64,000 bases of DNA from Oceanobacillus arenosus. GTDB lineage: Bacteria; Bacillota; Bacilli; Bacillales; Amphibacillaceae. Position 1 is the stretch's first letter; every line of letters begins with the position of its first letter. Both the position numbers and the translations under genes were made by a program. The stretch spans positions 86,662-150,661 of the forward strand of contig NZ_PIOC01000010.1 of NCBI RefSeq assembly GCF_003369575.1, written 5' to 3'. Positions 18,333 through 26,729 of this stretch are shown piece by piece. The notes under the pieces were generated by a model. That model searched no databases. It was not told the DNA's origin and saw nothing but the letters and a program-made list of their open reading frames with translations.

Positions 18333-20006
18333 GTGGAACCTGAAATGGAAAAATATACGTATGACACAAAGATGTTTAAAGAAACATTCGAACAAGAATT
18401 TACTTATATCAATGGATTTTTACGAAATGTACATCGATATGCTAATAACCCGGCACTGACATGTCCAACTCGTGAACAGACCTGGACATATGCCGGGTTA
18501 AATAAGGAAGTCAATAAATTATCACATGCCCTATTAGAGGATCAGGTTGGCAAGAATGATGTAGTAATGCATCAGCTGCTTAATTCAGCAGAATTTGTTT
18601 TTTGTTACTTGGCACCACAAAAAATCGGTGCCGTTAACTGTATGATTAATTTCCGCCTCTCCCAGGGAGAAACGGCTTCGGTCATAGATGATAGTAAACC
18701 GAGTGTTTTTGTTTATGATGCAGAAATAAAAGATATGGTACTAGAAGCTTTGGCTCTTGCTAATCATAAACCACGTCGAATAGTAATGGCAGATATAACA
18801 GGTGAGGTCAGTGCTCCTGAAGGGCATGTCACATACAGCCAATATGTCCAAGATAAATCCGAAGATAATCCCGAAGTGGATTTTCCTCGCCATATTTATG
18901 ATGAAACAACAAGGCTTTATACATCTGGAACGACAGGGAAACCAAAGGGAGTTCCATTAAATAATATTAATGAGATCCTTTCCGCTCATGATGTTGCCAT
19001 GCATTTTCCACTTAGTCCTGTTGATAAAACGATGAATATGAGTCCATGGTTTCACCGAGGAGGGATCCATTCGGGTGGTCCATGTCCGACCCTTTATGTT
19101 GGTGGAGAAATCATCATCATGAGGAACTTTCATCCAAAAACTTGCCTGGAGTATGTTGAAAAGTATGGCATCACCTTTTTAATTGGGGTACCGTCTATTT
19201 TAAAAATGCTAGACAGGACCCAAAGGAGAAAAGCCGTTGATTTGTCTAATTTAAAAGGGATTGTCACCATGGGGGCTCCTCTGGAAAAAGAGGATTGCAT
19301 CGCCTACCAAAAAACATTGACACCAAATATTTTAAATGGCTATGGCACTTCTGAAGCCTTTTGGAACACTTTCCTTCGCCCCTATGATTTGCCAGCAATG
19401 GCTGGTTCAGCAGGAAGATCCTGTACAGATGACAATGTAGCTGTTGTGAAAGTATTCCCCGATCGTAGAGCAGAACCATATGAATTGGCCGATAAGGATG
19501 GAACAGAAGTCGGTGAAGTGATTGTATGGGCTCCAGCGAAAACTACCTATACCTATGTGAATAATGAAGAGGAAAGCAAGAAAAGGTTTTACAAAGGTTG
19601 GATCTATATTGGAGACATGGCTACTTGGGATGAAAACGAGTTTGTCACAATTGTGGGTCGTAAAGACGATATGATTGTTTCATCTGGTGAAAACATTCAT
19701 CCCATCCAGGTGGAAGAGGTCCTAAATCAGCATCTAAAAGTAGAAGAGGCCGTCGTTGTAGGAGTTCCTGATAAAGTAAGAGGAGAGGCCGTTGTTGCCT
19801 ATGTGGTTAAAAATGATCCTTCCCTTACCAGTCAGGACCTGCATGCGTATTGTACCGACCATCCAATGTTAGCAGATTATAAAAAGCCCCGCTTTTATAG
19901 ATTTATAGAAGAAATGCCATATACGGCAACAGGGAAGAAGAAGCATTTTATCTTGCAAGAACAAGCGATAGAGGATAAAGAGCTCGGATTACTTGAAAGA
20001 GGGTAA
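18333..20006 (+). CDS. AMP-forming acyl/aryl-CoA ligase
   Basis: The adenylation enzyme of about 557 residues has the P-loop LYTSGTTGKPKGVP near 200, the A5-like motif NGYGTSEAFWN, WIYIGDMATWDE and GRKDDMIVSSGENI. The C-terminal Lys of TATGKKKHF is the adenylation-step lysine. The start is set at GTG 18333 (or TTG 18330), after AGGAGG at 18318-18323. It activates a carboxylic acid to its CoA ester; aromatic or medium-chain acids are possible. It lies between the two ketoacyl synthases. Confidence 0.88.
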   Translation: MEPEMEKYTYDTKMFKETFEQEFTYINGFLRNVHRYANNPALTCPTREQTWTYAGLNKEVNKLSHALLEDQVGKNDVVMHQLLNSAEFVFCYLAPQKIGAVNCMINFRLSQGETASVIDDSKPSVFVYDAEIKDMVLEALALANHKPRRIVMADITGEVSAPEGHVTYSQYVQDKSEDNPEVDFPRHIYDETTRLYTSGTTGKPKGVPLNNINEILSAHDVAMHFPLSPVDKTMNMSPWFHRGGIHSGGPCPTLYVGGEIIIMRNFHPKTCLEYVEKYGITFLIGVPSILKMLDRTQRRKAVDLSNLKGIVTMGAPLEKEDCIAYQKTLTPNILNGYGTSEAFWNTFLRPYDLPAMAGSAGRSCTDDNVAVVKVFPDRRAEPYELADKDGTEVGEVIVWAPAKTTYTYVNNEEESKKRFYKGWIYIGDMATWDENEFVTIVGRKDDMIVSSGENIHPIQVEEVLNQHLKVEEAVVVGVPDKVRGEAVVAYVVKNDPSLTSQDLHAYCTDHPMLADYKKPRFYRFIEEMPYTATGKKKHFILQEQAIEDKELGLLERG

Positions 20007-20039
20007 TTTAGTTTTTCTTCCTATTATCCCGCATATAAC

Positions 20040-20077
20040 GGGGAGTATTATCTCCACTGATTGAAGTTTCACGTAAT
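20040..20077 (+). repeat. IS605-end-like hairpin remnant, copy 1
   Basis: GGGGAGTATTATCTCCACTG followed by ATTGAAGTTTCACGTAAT is closely matched at 32271-32310. The sequence resembles the end of IS200/IS605-type elements. It lies in the gap between the ligase and the second synthase. Confidence 0.5.
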
Positions 20078-20119
20078 AAATGATTTGATTAATTTACTAA
20101 AATGAAGGGAGAAACCATC

Positions 20120-21352
20120 ATGAAACGCAGGGTAGTCTTAACTGGAAGTGGCGTTGTTTCACCATTAGGCAATGATGTTGAAACACTTTGGACAAATATA
20201 AAAAATGGAAAGTCAGGCATCAAACGGTTAGTTTCAGAGGAATACAAAGATATTAGCACGAAAATTGCTGGTTATATTGATGACTTTGATGCAGAAAAAT
20301 ATCTTAGTAAGAAAGAAATAAACAAGTATGATCGATTTACGCAATTTGCATATGCAGCTGCTATGCAAGCCTTAGAGCAAGCAAATCTTGATTTAGATAA
20401 TGTAAATAAAGATAGAATCGGGATATACATTGGGTCTGGCATCGGCGGACTGCAGACACTGCTAAATAATCATAAAACACTGCTTGAAAAGGGGCCAAAA
20501 CGTGTGTCTCCATTTCTGATTCCGATGATGATCAGTAATATGGCTCCAGGTTTTATCGCAATCAAGACAGGATTCCGTGGTCCAAGTTACTCACCTGTTT
20601 CAGCTTGTGCTACTGGAAATCAAGCAATTGGGGAAGCGTATTTAAATATTGCCCATGGATATACGGATGCTATTTTAGCGGGAGGATCAGAGGCTGTCAT
20701 TACACCAATTGCACTTGCTGGCTTTTCACGCATGAGGGCAATGTCAACACAAAATGATTCTCCTGAAAAGGCGAGTAAACCATTCGATGCGAATCGAGAT
20801 GGATTTGTGATGTCGGAGGGCGCCGGAGTTGTATTTTTAGAAGAATATGAACATGCCAAAAAACGTGGTGCCAAAATATTAGGCGAAATTATCGGCTATG
20901 GTGCGACAACAGACGCGTATCATATAACCTCTCCAGACTTCCATGGAGCTCGAAATGCTATGGAACTAGCAATAAATATGGCTAACATTGAGCCAAAAGA
21001 TGTTGACTATATTAATGCACATGGAACAAGTACTCCAGAGGGAGATAAATCTGAGACAAAAGCAATAAAAGAATTGTTCGGAACACATGCATATGATTTA
21101 AAAGTAAGTTCTACCAAATCTATGACAGGTCATTTATTTGGTGCTGCAGGAGCAGTCGAAGCCGTCATTACACTAAAAAGTATGGAAGAAAATATCGCCC
21201 CTCCTACGATAAACTATGAAAATCCAGATCCCGAATGTGACCTCGATTATGTTCCAAATCAACCGGTTGAGACAAAAATTGATATAGCATTATCAAATGG
21301 GTTTGGTTTTGGCGGACATAATGCGGTTTTAGCATTTAAAAAGCACGACTAG
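20120..21352 (+). CDS. beta-ketoacyl synthase (FabF-like), second copy
   Basis: This 410-residue KAS II-type enzyme has Cys163 in VSACATGNQ, His301 in NAHGTST, Lys333 and His338 in MTGHLFG. ATG 20120 follows AAGGGAG. It is active-looking, so the pair is not a KS-alpha/chain-length-factor arrangement with one dead partner. A 113-base gap holding an IS-like remnant separates it from the ligase. A terminator follows at 21481. Confidence 0.92.
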   Translation: MKRRVVLTGSGVVSPLGNDVETLWTNIKNGKSGIKRLVSEEYKDISTKIAGYIDDFDAEKYLSKKEINKYDRFTQFAYAAAMQALEQANLDLDNVNKDRIGIYIGSGIGGLQTLLNNHKTLLEKGPKRVSPFLIPMMISNMAPGFIAIKTGFRGPSYSPVSACATGNQAIGEAYLNIAHGYTDAILAGGSEAVITPIALAGFSRMRAMSTQNDSPEKASKPFDANRDGFVMSEGAGVVFLEEYEHAKKRGAKILGEIIGYGATTDAYHITSPDFHGARNAMELAINMANIEPKDVDYINAHGTSTPEGDKSETKAIKELFGTHAYDLKVSSTKSMTGHLFGAAGAVEAVITLKSMEENIAPPTINYENPDPECDLDYVPNQPVETKIDIALSNGFGFGGHNAVLAFKKHD

Positions 21353-21375
21353 TATCTAGTATTAGGGGTTGACCG

Positions 21376-21430
21376 TTTTTTGGAGAATAGGAAAGTATAA
21401 CGACTTTTTCACTACATAAGTGGAACCAAC
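21376..21430 (+). repeat. dispersed repeat family 3, copy 1
   Basis: TTTTTGGAGAATAGGAAAGT followed by CACTACATAAGTGGAACCAA matches 48516-48566 and, in part, 56915-56938. Confidence 0.5.
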
Positions 21431-21480
21431 AGAAAGTTTTCTAATGCCAGTCCCCACTGCTAAGAAAATAAGCATAATGA

Positions 21481-21516
21481 AAGACCTTTTCCTACGAATG
21501 GGAAAAGGTCTTTTTG
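21481..21516 (+). terminator. terminator of the thioesterase/synthase/ligase cluster
   Basis: AAAGACCTTTTCC pairs with GGAAAAGGTCTTT across a short loop, followed by TTG. It closes the preceding cluster. Confidence 0.75.
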
Positions 21517-21643
21517 TGATAAAATTATCATTCTTGTTTACATCAAAAGTCGGACCAACATAGATAGTTTAGCGGAGTTTATCTTCTCAACTGAGAAAAC
21601 TCCCACCTCAACGAAGTAGGATGGAGATGAATTCTTCTAACTA

Positions 21644-21660
21644 GTCCATTATAAAGGGAC
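21644..21660. promoter_or_regulatory. predicted IclR operator A
   Basis: GTCCATTATAAAGGGAC is identical to site C (24704-24720) in front of the IclR gene. It lies 129 bp before the aldolase start. A partial cre-like TAACGCTTAC is at 21731-21740. Confidence 0.6.
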
Positions 21661-21789
21661 AAGTTGTTGTTTATAAAAATCATTTGTTCTAAAATGAAAG
21701 TATGAATGATTAAAGTTTTAGGTGATTCAGTAACGCTTACTAAATAGAAGGATATTCATGTAACGTGAAAAAATTTTAAGGAGTGTTGA

Positions 21790-22587
21790 ATGATGAAGAA
21801 CAAAATTAAAGAAAAAATGTTAAAGGGCGAGAAGACACTTGGAAGTTTTCATGTGCTTGGCAATGCATCGGTGGTAGAGAATATGGCCTATGGAGGGCTT
21901 GATTATGTGATACTGGATACTGAGCATGGACCATTTGATGTTGAAGATGCACAATCTTATATTCGAGCAGCAGAATTAGCTGGAATTACCCCACTGGTCC
22001 GAGTTAAAGATGGTCAACGGAATTCGATCCTAAAAATGTTGGATGTAGGTGCAATGGGAATCATTATACCGAATGTTCATTCTGTAGAGGAAGTTCAAAA
22101 TATTGTCAAATACGGTAAGTATAATCCCTTAGGAGAACGAGGATTTGGTGCAACGAATGGTAACCGCTTTCTCTATGCAGACTATGCTACACAAGGCTTA
22201 GATCATTATTTTGAAGTAAGTAATCAAGAAACACTCATTATTCCTCAATGTGAAACAAGGGGATGTTTGGAGAATATTGAGCAAATCGTGGACATAGACG
22301 GAGTGGACGGTATCTTTGTTGGTCCTTATGATTTATCAGTTGCCTTAGGCAAACCAGGACAGATGAAAGACCCTGTTGTCCAAGATGCAATTAAAAGGGT
22401 CATTATTGCATGCCAATCTGCTGGAAAATTTGCATTTATTTATTCAAGTTCAATCCAAGATATAAAAGACAAGTACAATATGGGGTTTGATTCTGTCACA
22501 TATAGCATGGATGCAATCATACTAACGGAAGCATATAAAAGTATAGTTACAGAAGTAAAAGAAAAATCGGAAATTCCGATAGTTTAG
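21790..22587 (+). CDS. HpcH/HpaI-family class II pyruvate aldolase
   Basis: The 265-residue protein has YVILDTEHGPFDVED near residue 45, the RVKDGQ segment, PQCETRGCLENIE and GPYDLSVALG near 178. These are hallmarks of metal-dependent HpaI/GarL aldolases. Members split 4-hydroxy-2-oxo acids to pyruvate and an aldehyde. Beside meta-cleavage genes, the likely substrate is 4-hydroxy-2-oxovalerate, giving pyruvate and acetaldehyde. This fold is unrelated to the DmpG-type aldolase at 60202. AAGGAG precedes the double ATG. Confidence 0.88.
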   Translation: MMKNKIKEKMLKGEKTLGSFHVLGNASVVENMAYGGLDYVILDTEHGPFDVEDAQSYIRAAELAGITPLVRVKDGQRNSILKMLDVGAMGIIIPNVHSVEEVQNIVKYGKYNPLGERGFGATNGNRFLYADYATQGLDHYFEVSNQETLIIPQCETRGCLENIEQIVDIDGVDGIFVGPYDLSVALGKPGQMKDPVVQDAIKRVIIACQSAGKFAFIYSSSIQDIKDKYNMGFDSVTYSMDAIILTEAYKSIVTEVKEKSEIPIV

Positions 22588-22620
22588 AAGCTTGGCATTT
22601 TTTAATAAATATTTTCTTTT

Positions 22621-22637
22621 GTCCAATATAGTGGGAC
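22621..22637. promoter_or_regulatory. predicted IclR operator B
   Basis: GTCCAATATAGTGGGAC fits the 17-bp pattern of sites A, C and D. It lies 200 bp before the catechol dioxygenase start. Confidence 0.55.
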
Positions 22638-22688
22638 AAAGCTATGTTAATATTTTCCTAGTTCAGTTAATATAAGGATATGAAATAT

Positions 22689-22762
22689 ACAACACAAATT
22701 TTTGTATAATGAATAGTAAGCGATTTCAATTAAAAGGCATTTATAGGTAAAATTTGTGTTGT
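22689..22762. promoter_or_regulatory. 14-bp inverted repeat around a promoter-like region
   Basis: ACAACACAAATTTT (22689-22702) and AAAATTTGTGTTGT (22749-22762) are perfect inverted repeats 46 bases apart. Between them lie TATAAT (22705-22710) and a cre-like AGTAAGCGATTTCA (22715-22728). Confidence 0.55.
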
Positions 22763-22783
22763 GCAGTATTTTTACGATTTTAC

Positions 22784-22797
22784 TGTAAGCGTTATCA
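22784..22797 (+). promoter_or_regulatory. cre box upstream of the catechol dioxygenase
   Basis: TGTAAGCGTTATCA fits the CcpA consensus TGWAANCGNTNWCA at every position. It is 40 bp before the start codon, where CcpA would block transcription. Confidence 0.7.
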
Positions 22798-22836
22798 TTT
22801 AAAAATAATTAACCAATTTGAGAGGGGAAATAACGA

Positions 22837-23823
22837 ATGACAAACTTTAAAGAACCTACTTTTGATGTAGCGCAGCTAGCACATGTTGAACTTTTTAGCC
22901 CAAAGCCAGAAGAAACGATTGATTTCTTTGAAAGATTGCTAGGAATGCAAGTAACTGCTCGTGCTGGTCAATCTGTATATTTACGAGCTTATGAAGATTC
23001 CTATGTAAACACATTGAAAATCACTGAAGCTAAAGAAGCAGGTTTGGGACATGCTGCATGGCGTACTCATTCTCCACAGGCTTTGGAACGTCGAGTGAAA
23101 GCTGTCGAAGCAACAGGTCTTGGAAAAGGGTGGATTGATGGAGACATTGGTCATGGTGCAGCATATCAATTTACAACACCTGATGGCCATCCAATGGAGC
23201 TATTATTTGATGTCGAGTATTATCAACCGACAGATAAGGACAGAACTAAGTTATTAAATCGTGCATCAAAACGCCCAGATCGCGGTGTTCCGGTAAGACG
23301 ATTAGATCATATTAACTGTATGTCTCCAAATCCTGGAAAAAACGAACAATTCATGGTGGATGCACTTGGATTCCGTGTGCGAGAGCAAATCAAGGATAAC
23401 GGGAATACAATTGGTAGCTGGGTTAGTGTTTCAAATCTAGTGCATGAAGTCGCATTCGTTCAACAACCACAAATTAACGAACCTGGTAAATTGCATCACT
23501 TATGCTATTGGTATGGTATTCCTCAACAATTGTATGAGGTATCTGACTTACTGAAAGAAAATAATATCCATATTGAAGTGCCACCGAATAAACACGGAAT
23601 TTCTCAAGCATTCTGTATGTATGTTTATGAACCAGGTGGTAACCGGATTGAACTATTTGGTGATGCTGGTTATCTCATTACTGACCCAACTTTTAAAACT
23701 GTTGTTTGGGATATGAAGGATGTACCTGGTAATGGGGACACTTGGATTGGTTCAGCTTTCCCTGACTCTTGGTGGAACCGCGGTACACCTGTTTCAACAC
23801 AGGAATTAGTAACAAGTAAATAA
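22837..23823 (+). CDS. catechol 2,3-dioxygenase (PheB-like extradiol dioxygenase)
   Basis: The 328-residue protein has two vicinal-oxygen-chelate domains. Iron ligands are visible as His158 in RRLDHIN, His220/221 in KLHHLCYW and Glu272 in NRIELFG. The length and domain pattern match the type I extradiol dioxygenases of Bacillus and Geobacillus (PheB). It cleaves catechol or a substituted catechol to a 2-hydroxymuconic semialdehyde with O2. It is the only ring-cleavage enzyme in the window. Its own control region and a strong terminator suggest a single-gene unit. Confidence 0.93.
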   Translation: MTNFKEPTFDVAQLAHVELFSPKPEETIDFFERLLGMQVTARAGQSVYLRAYEDSYVNTLKITEAKEAGLGHAAWRTHSPQALERRVKAVEATGLGKGWIDGDIGHGAAYQFTTPDGHPMELLFDVEYYQPTDKDRTKLLNRASKRPDRGVPVRRLDHINCMSPNPGKNEQFMVDALGFRVREQIKDNGNTIGSWVSVSNLVHEVAFVQQPQINEPGKLHHLCYWYGIPQQLYEVSDLLKENNIHIEVPPNKHGISQAFCMYVYEPGGNRIELFGDAGYLITDPTFKTVVWDMKDVPGNGDTWIGSAFPDSWWNRGTPVSTQELVTSK

Positions 23824-23840
23824 TATTGGCACACTGAAAA

Positions 23841-23878
23841 AAAGAAGTGAAGCTTATGATAAAGCTTCACTTCTTTTT
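23841..23878. terminator. bidirectional terminator
   Basis: A 15-bp perfect stem with loop ATGATA lies between the convergent dioxygenase and IclR genes. T runs on one strand and A runs on the other suit termination in both directions. Confidence 0.85.
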
Positions 23879-23890
23879 AAAATTTGATTA

Positions 23891-24658
23891 TCAGCGTTCG
23901 TAATAACCTAAACGTTCAGAAATCATATTTCCAGCATGGGTGAGGGCCTTGATATATTGTTCAACCTTTGAGCGGTTAAAACGCTTTGTTGGAATAACCA
24001 GATTGATTGCAGCAATCACATGCCCATTATAGTTTCGTACTGGTGCAGAAATTGAGGATGAATTGGAACGATACTCTCCATGGGAGATCGAATATCCTTG
24101 ATGATAAATGGTATTCAATTCTTCCCTAAACTCATCCGGGTCAGTAAAGGTCGTATCCGTAAACCTTTCAAGACCATTCTTAATGACTTCCTCTGCTAAG
24201 TGACGAGGGCTACTGGCTAATAGCAGTTTTCCAGAGCTTGTACAATGGATGAAGTTGTGAAGTCCAGTATAGGACGGGGTAAATTCAGAGTTTTTACCTT
24301 CAACCTTGCAGACATATACAAGATCCAAATGATCTAGTACAGCTAGGTGAGATGTTTCTCTATAAGTTTCTGCCAATTTTTCTACGATTGGGAGTGCTTC
24401 CGTATGAAGGTCAAGATTAGTAAGAAAAATTGTGTTTAGTTCAAGGATAGAAAGTCCCAGTTCATATTTATTCGTTTCATGATCTTTTCGAACATAACCA
24501 TAATGTGAAAGCGTATGCAAAATACGGTGTACGGTACTCTTTGGAATCTCAAGCTCCTGGGCAATCTCCCGAACTCCCTTTTGAGGATCGTCTATTTTAA
24601 AAGCTTCTAAGATGCGTAGAGCATTGCTAAGTGAAGAAAGTAACTCAGTTTCAGCCAT
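23891..24658 (-). CDS. IclR-family regulator of meta-cleavage cluster 1
   Basis: The 255-residue protein has an N-terminal winged helix (NALRILEAFKIDDP, VREIAQELEIPKSTVHRIL) and an IclR effector domain with HCTSSGKLLLASSPRHLA and GHVIAAINLVIPT. The start at 24658 follows GGAGGTGG; the longer frame to 24709 has no such site. The gene lies divergent from the hydratase operon. Its control region has two copies of the 17-bp motif found upstream of the aldolase and dioxygenase. I infer that it controls all three units. Confidence 0.92.
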   Translation of the reverse strand: MAETELLSSLSNALRILEAFKIDDPQKGVREIAQELEIPKSTVHRILHTLSHYGYVRKDHETNKYELGLSILELNTIFLTNLDLHTEALPIVEKLAETYRETSHLAVLDHLDLVYVCKVEGKNSEFTPSYTGLHNFIHCTSSGKLLLASSPRHLAEEVIKNGLERFTDTTFTDPDEFREELNTIYHQGYSISHGEYRSNSSSISAPVRNYNGHVIAAINLVIPTKRFNRSKVEQYIKALTHAGNMISERLGYYER

Positions 24659-24703
24659 TGGTTCCACCTCCTTATTAATATAATAATAAACTAGTCTGAC
24701 AAT

Positions 24704-24720
24704 GTCCATTATAAAGGGAC
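24704..24720. promoter_or_regulatory. predicted IclR operator C (autoregulation)
   Basis: GTCCATTATAAAGGGAC, identical to site A. Read on the minus strand it contains TATAAT, placed as a -10 box for the iclR gene. Binding would repress iclR. Confidence 0.6.
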
Positions 24721-24741
24721 ATAAAATATTTTTTGACTATT

Positions 24742-24758
24742 GTCCACTATAAGGGGAC
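24742..24758. promoter_or_regulatory. predicted IclR operator D (activation)
   Basis: GTCCACTATAAGGGGAC ends 7 bases before the -35-like TTGTCC of the promoter of the hydratase operon. This is an activator position. Confidence 0.6.
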
Positions 24759-24765
24759 GGTGATA

Positions 24766-24794
24766 TTGTCCGGCTTTTGTTTCTCACCTATAAT
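24766..24794 (+). promoter_or_regulatory. SigA-like promoter of the hydratase operon
   Basis: TTGTCC (24766-24771) and TATAAT (24789-24794) are 17 bases apart. The weak -35 fits a promoter that needs an activator. Confidence 0.55.
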
Positions 24795-24835
24795 GAAGTT
24801 ATCTTAGAAAATGGTTACATCCTATTGTAACCGTT

Positions 24836-24849
24836 ACCATTGAATTGGT
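24836..24849 (+). promoter_or_regulatory. cre-like box in the leader of the hydratase operon
   Basis: TGTAACCGTTACCA fits TGWAANCGNTNWCA with one mismatch. It lies downstream of the promoter, a road-block position for CcpA. Confidence 0.55.
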
Positions 24850-24921
24850 CGTATTAACATATTGCAATATAAAGACGATCAGCTTAATACCTGAAATTTT
24901 AAAATTTAAGGAGGGATTCGT

Positions 24922-25698
24922 ATGATTGCAAAGGAAGCAGCTGCTAGATTATTAGAAGCAGAAAGAAAGAAGCTTGAAATAGAACCGCTTATCAAGACAT
25001 ATCTGGGATTCACCGCAGAAGACGCCTATCAAACTCAACTGGAAGTCATTCGCATGAAAGTCGATGAAGGGGCAGTTGTAGTTGGAAAGAAGATTGGTTT
25101 AACAAGTAAAGCCATGCAAAATATGGCTGGTGTAGACGAGCCGGATTATGGTCATCTTTTGGACAATATGATGTTTCTCGACGGGGATACCATTTCACTT
25201 GAATCTTATATTCAACCAAAAGTAGAGTGTGAGATTGCATTTGTTTTAAAGAAGGATCTAAAAGGACCAGATGTCACGGTATTAGATGTGTTAGAAGCGA
25301 CGGATTATGTCGTTCCATCGATTGAAGTTATCGACAGCCGGATCGAAAATTGGAAAATCAAGTTTGAAGATACAGTGGCAGATAATGGCTCATCTGCAAG
25401 TGCGGTCCTAGGTTCAAAAGCAACGAAATTGGAAGGGCTGGATTTAGCTAATATTGGCATGGTTTCTTACCGAAATGGTGAAATGCTGGATACAGCTGCT
25501 GGTGCTGCAGTTCTAGGAAACCCATTACGAGCAGTTGCTTGGTTAGCAAACTCAGTTGGTAAGTACGGCGTCAGTCTTAGAGCTGGCGAGGTTATTTTGT
25601 CTGGAGCACTTACCGCAGCGATACCGATTGAAGCTGGCGATACCTTTACAGTGGAATTTGATCACTTAGGTTCCGTAACTGTAACATTTAAAAGATAA
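24922..25698 (+). CDS. 2-oxopent-4-enoate hydratase, cluster 1
   Basis: This 258-residue protein of the hydratase/decarboxylase family carries [42 protein letters not shown] with acidic metal ligands, and IEVIDSRIENWKI. The GLTSKAMQ...DYGHLLD pattern is shared with the protein at 58485 and points to the DmpE-type hydratase. It adds water to 2-oxopent-4-enoate, giving 4-hydroxy-2-oxovalerate. It is the first gene of a four-gene operon with AAGGAGGG before ATG. Confidence 0.85.
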   Translation: MIAKEAAARLLEAERKKLEIEPLIKTYLGFTAEDAYQTQLEVIRMKVDEGAVVVGKKIGLTSKAMQNMAGVDEPDYGHLLDNMMFLDGDTISLESYIQPKVECEIAFVLKKDLKGPDVTVLDVLEATDYVVPSIEVIDSRIENWKIKFEDTVADNGSSASAVLGSKATKLEGLDLANIGMVSYRNGEMLDTAAGAAVLGNPLRAVAWLANSVGKYGVSLRAGEVILSGALTAAIPIEAGDTFTVEFDHLGSVTVTFKR

Positions 25699-25712
25699 AG
25701 GAGGACGTAATA

Positions 25713-26504
25713 ATGTTAAAAACAGATTCAATTTATACACTTGCAACACATTTGTTTGAAGCTGAAAAACAAGGTTATTCTGTAGCACAACTTTCTGAAA
25801 AATATCCTGAGATGGATGAAGTCACTGCTTACAAAATCCAAGACCGTTTGATTGAAAAGAAGATTGAAGAAGAAATAACGAAAATTAGCGGGTATAAGCT
25901 AGGTTTAACAAGTAAAGCAAAACAAATTATGATCGGTGTTGACGAACCTACTTATGGTGTCCTTTTAGAAAATATGGAATTAGAGCAAGATAAACCAATC
26001 TCTATCACACCATTAATCCATGCTAAAGTGGAACCAGAAATCGCTTTTGTATTTAAGAAAGAAGTGAAAGGACCACATGTTACCGTTGCGCAAATTCTTG
26101 ATGCAACAAAATATGTCGTCCCATCATTAGAAATTATCGATAGCCGTTATAATGGCTTTAAAATGACGCATTCTGATGGAATCGCTGATAACTCATCATC
26201 TTCACGGTATATTGTTGGTGATCGTTTCTATGATCCAGCTAAATTTGATTTACGCCTAACCGGTATGGTATTTAAGAAAAATGGTGAAGTTGCTGCGACT
26301 GCTGCTGGCGCTGCAGTTATGGGACATCCTGCAAGAGCAGTGGCATGGCTTGCAAATAAATTATATAGAGTCGATAAATCAATCAAACCAGGCGAAATCG
26401 TGCTAAGTGGTTCGCTAACGACATCGATCACTATTGAGCCCGGTGATCATTTCTCAGCAAGTTTTGATGGAATGGGTACAGTAGAAGCAGCATTTGTAGA
26501 ATAA
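25713..26504 (+). CDS. 4-oxalocrotonate decarboxylase, cluster 1
   Basis: This 263-residue paralogue of the preceding gene has GLTSKAKQIMIGVDEPTYGV, VEPEIAFVFKKEV and LEIIDSRYNGFKM. The EPEIAFV and IIDSRY forms group it with the 2-oxo-3-hexenedioate decarboxylases (DmpH/XylI). It would remove CO2 to give 2-oxopent-4-enoate, which its hydratase partner uses, often as a complex. GGAGG precedes the start, 14 bases after the hydratase stop. Confidence 0.82.
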   Translation: MLKTDSIYTLATHLFEAEKQGYSVAQLSEKYPEMDEVTAYKIQDRLIEKKIEEEITKISGYKLGLTSKAKQIMIGVDEPTYGVLLENMELEQDKPISITPLIHAKVEPEIAFVFKKEVKGPHVTVAQILDATKYVVPSLEIIDSRYNGFKMTHSDGIADNSSSSRYIVGDRFYDPAKFDLRLTGMVFKKNGEVAATAAGAAVMGHPARAVAWLANKLYRVDKSIKPGEIVLSGSLTTSITIEPGDHFSASFDGMGTVEAAFVE

Positions 26505-26528
26505 TAGAAACTTTAGGAGGAAATTAGC

Positions 26529-26729
26529 ATGCCATTTATTCAAGTAAATATTATAGAGGGAAGATCTCCTGAGAAAAAAGAAAGACTGATCCGTGAACTA
26601 ACAGATCTAACATCAGAGGTTTTAGAAGCACCAGTAGAAAATGTCCGTGTCATGATAAATGAGCTTAAACCAGAGCACTGGGGAATTGCTGGCGAATCTG
26701 TGAAAAAGAGAAGGGAGAATGCGAAATGA
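26529..26729 (+). CDS. 4-oxalocrotonate tautomerase, cluster 1
   Basis: The 66-residue protein starts MPFIQVNIIEGRSPEKKERL. After Met removal, Pro1 is the catalytic base; Arg12 and the later Arg in NVRVMI are also typical. It isomerises 2-hydroxymuconate to 2-oxo-3-hexenedioate and normally forms a hexamer. The stop overlaps the start of the dehydrogenase by four bases, so the two are translationally coupled. Confidence 0.92.
   Translation: MPFIQVNIIEGRSPEKKERLIRELTDLTSEVLEAPVENVRVMINELKPEHWGIAGESVKKRRENAK

Noticed and set aside
17050-21352. KS-alpha/KS-beta (chain length factor) pair of a type II polyketide synthase
   Set aside because: Both synthases keep the active-site Cys, and no carrier protein is present, so a classical KS/CLF pair is not supported.
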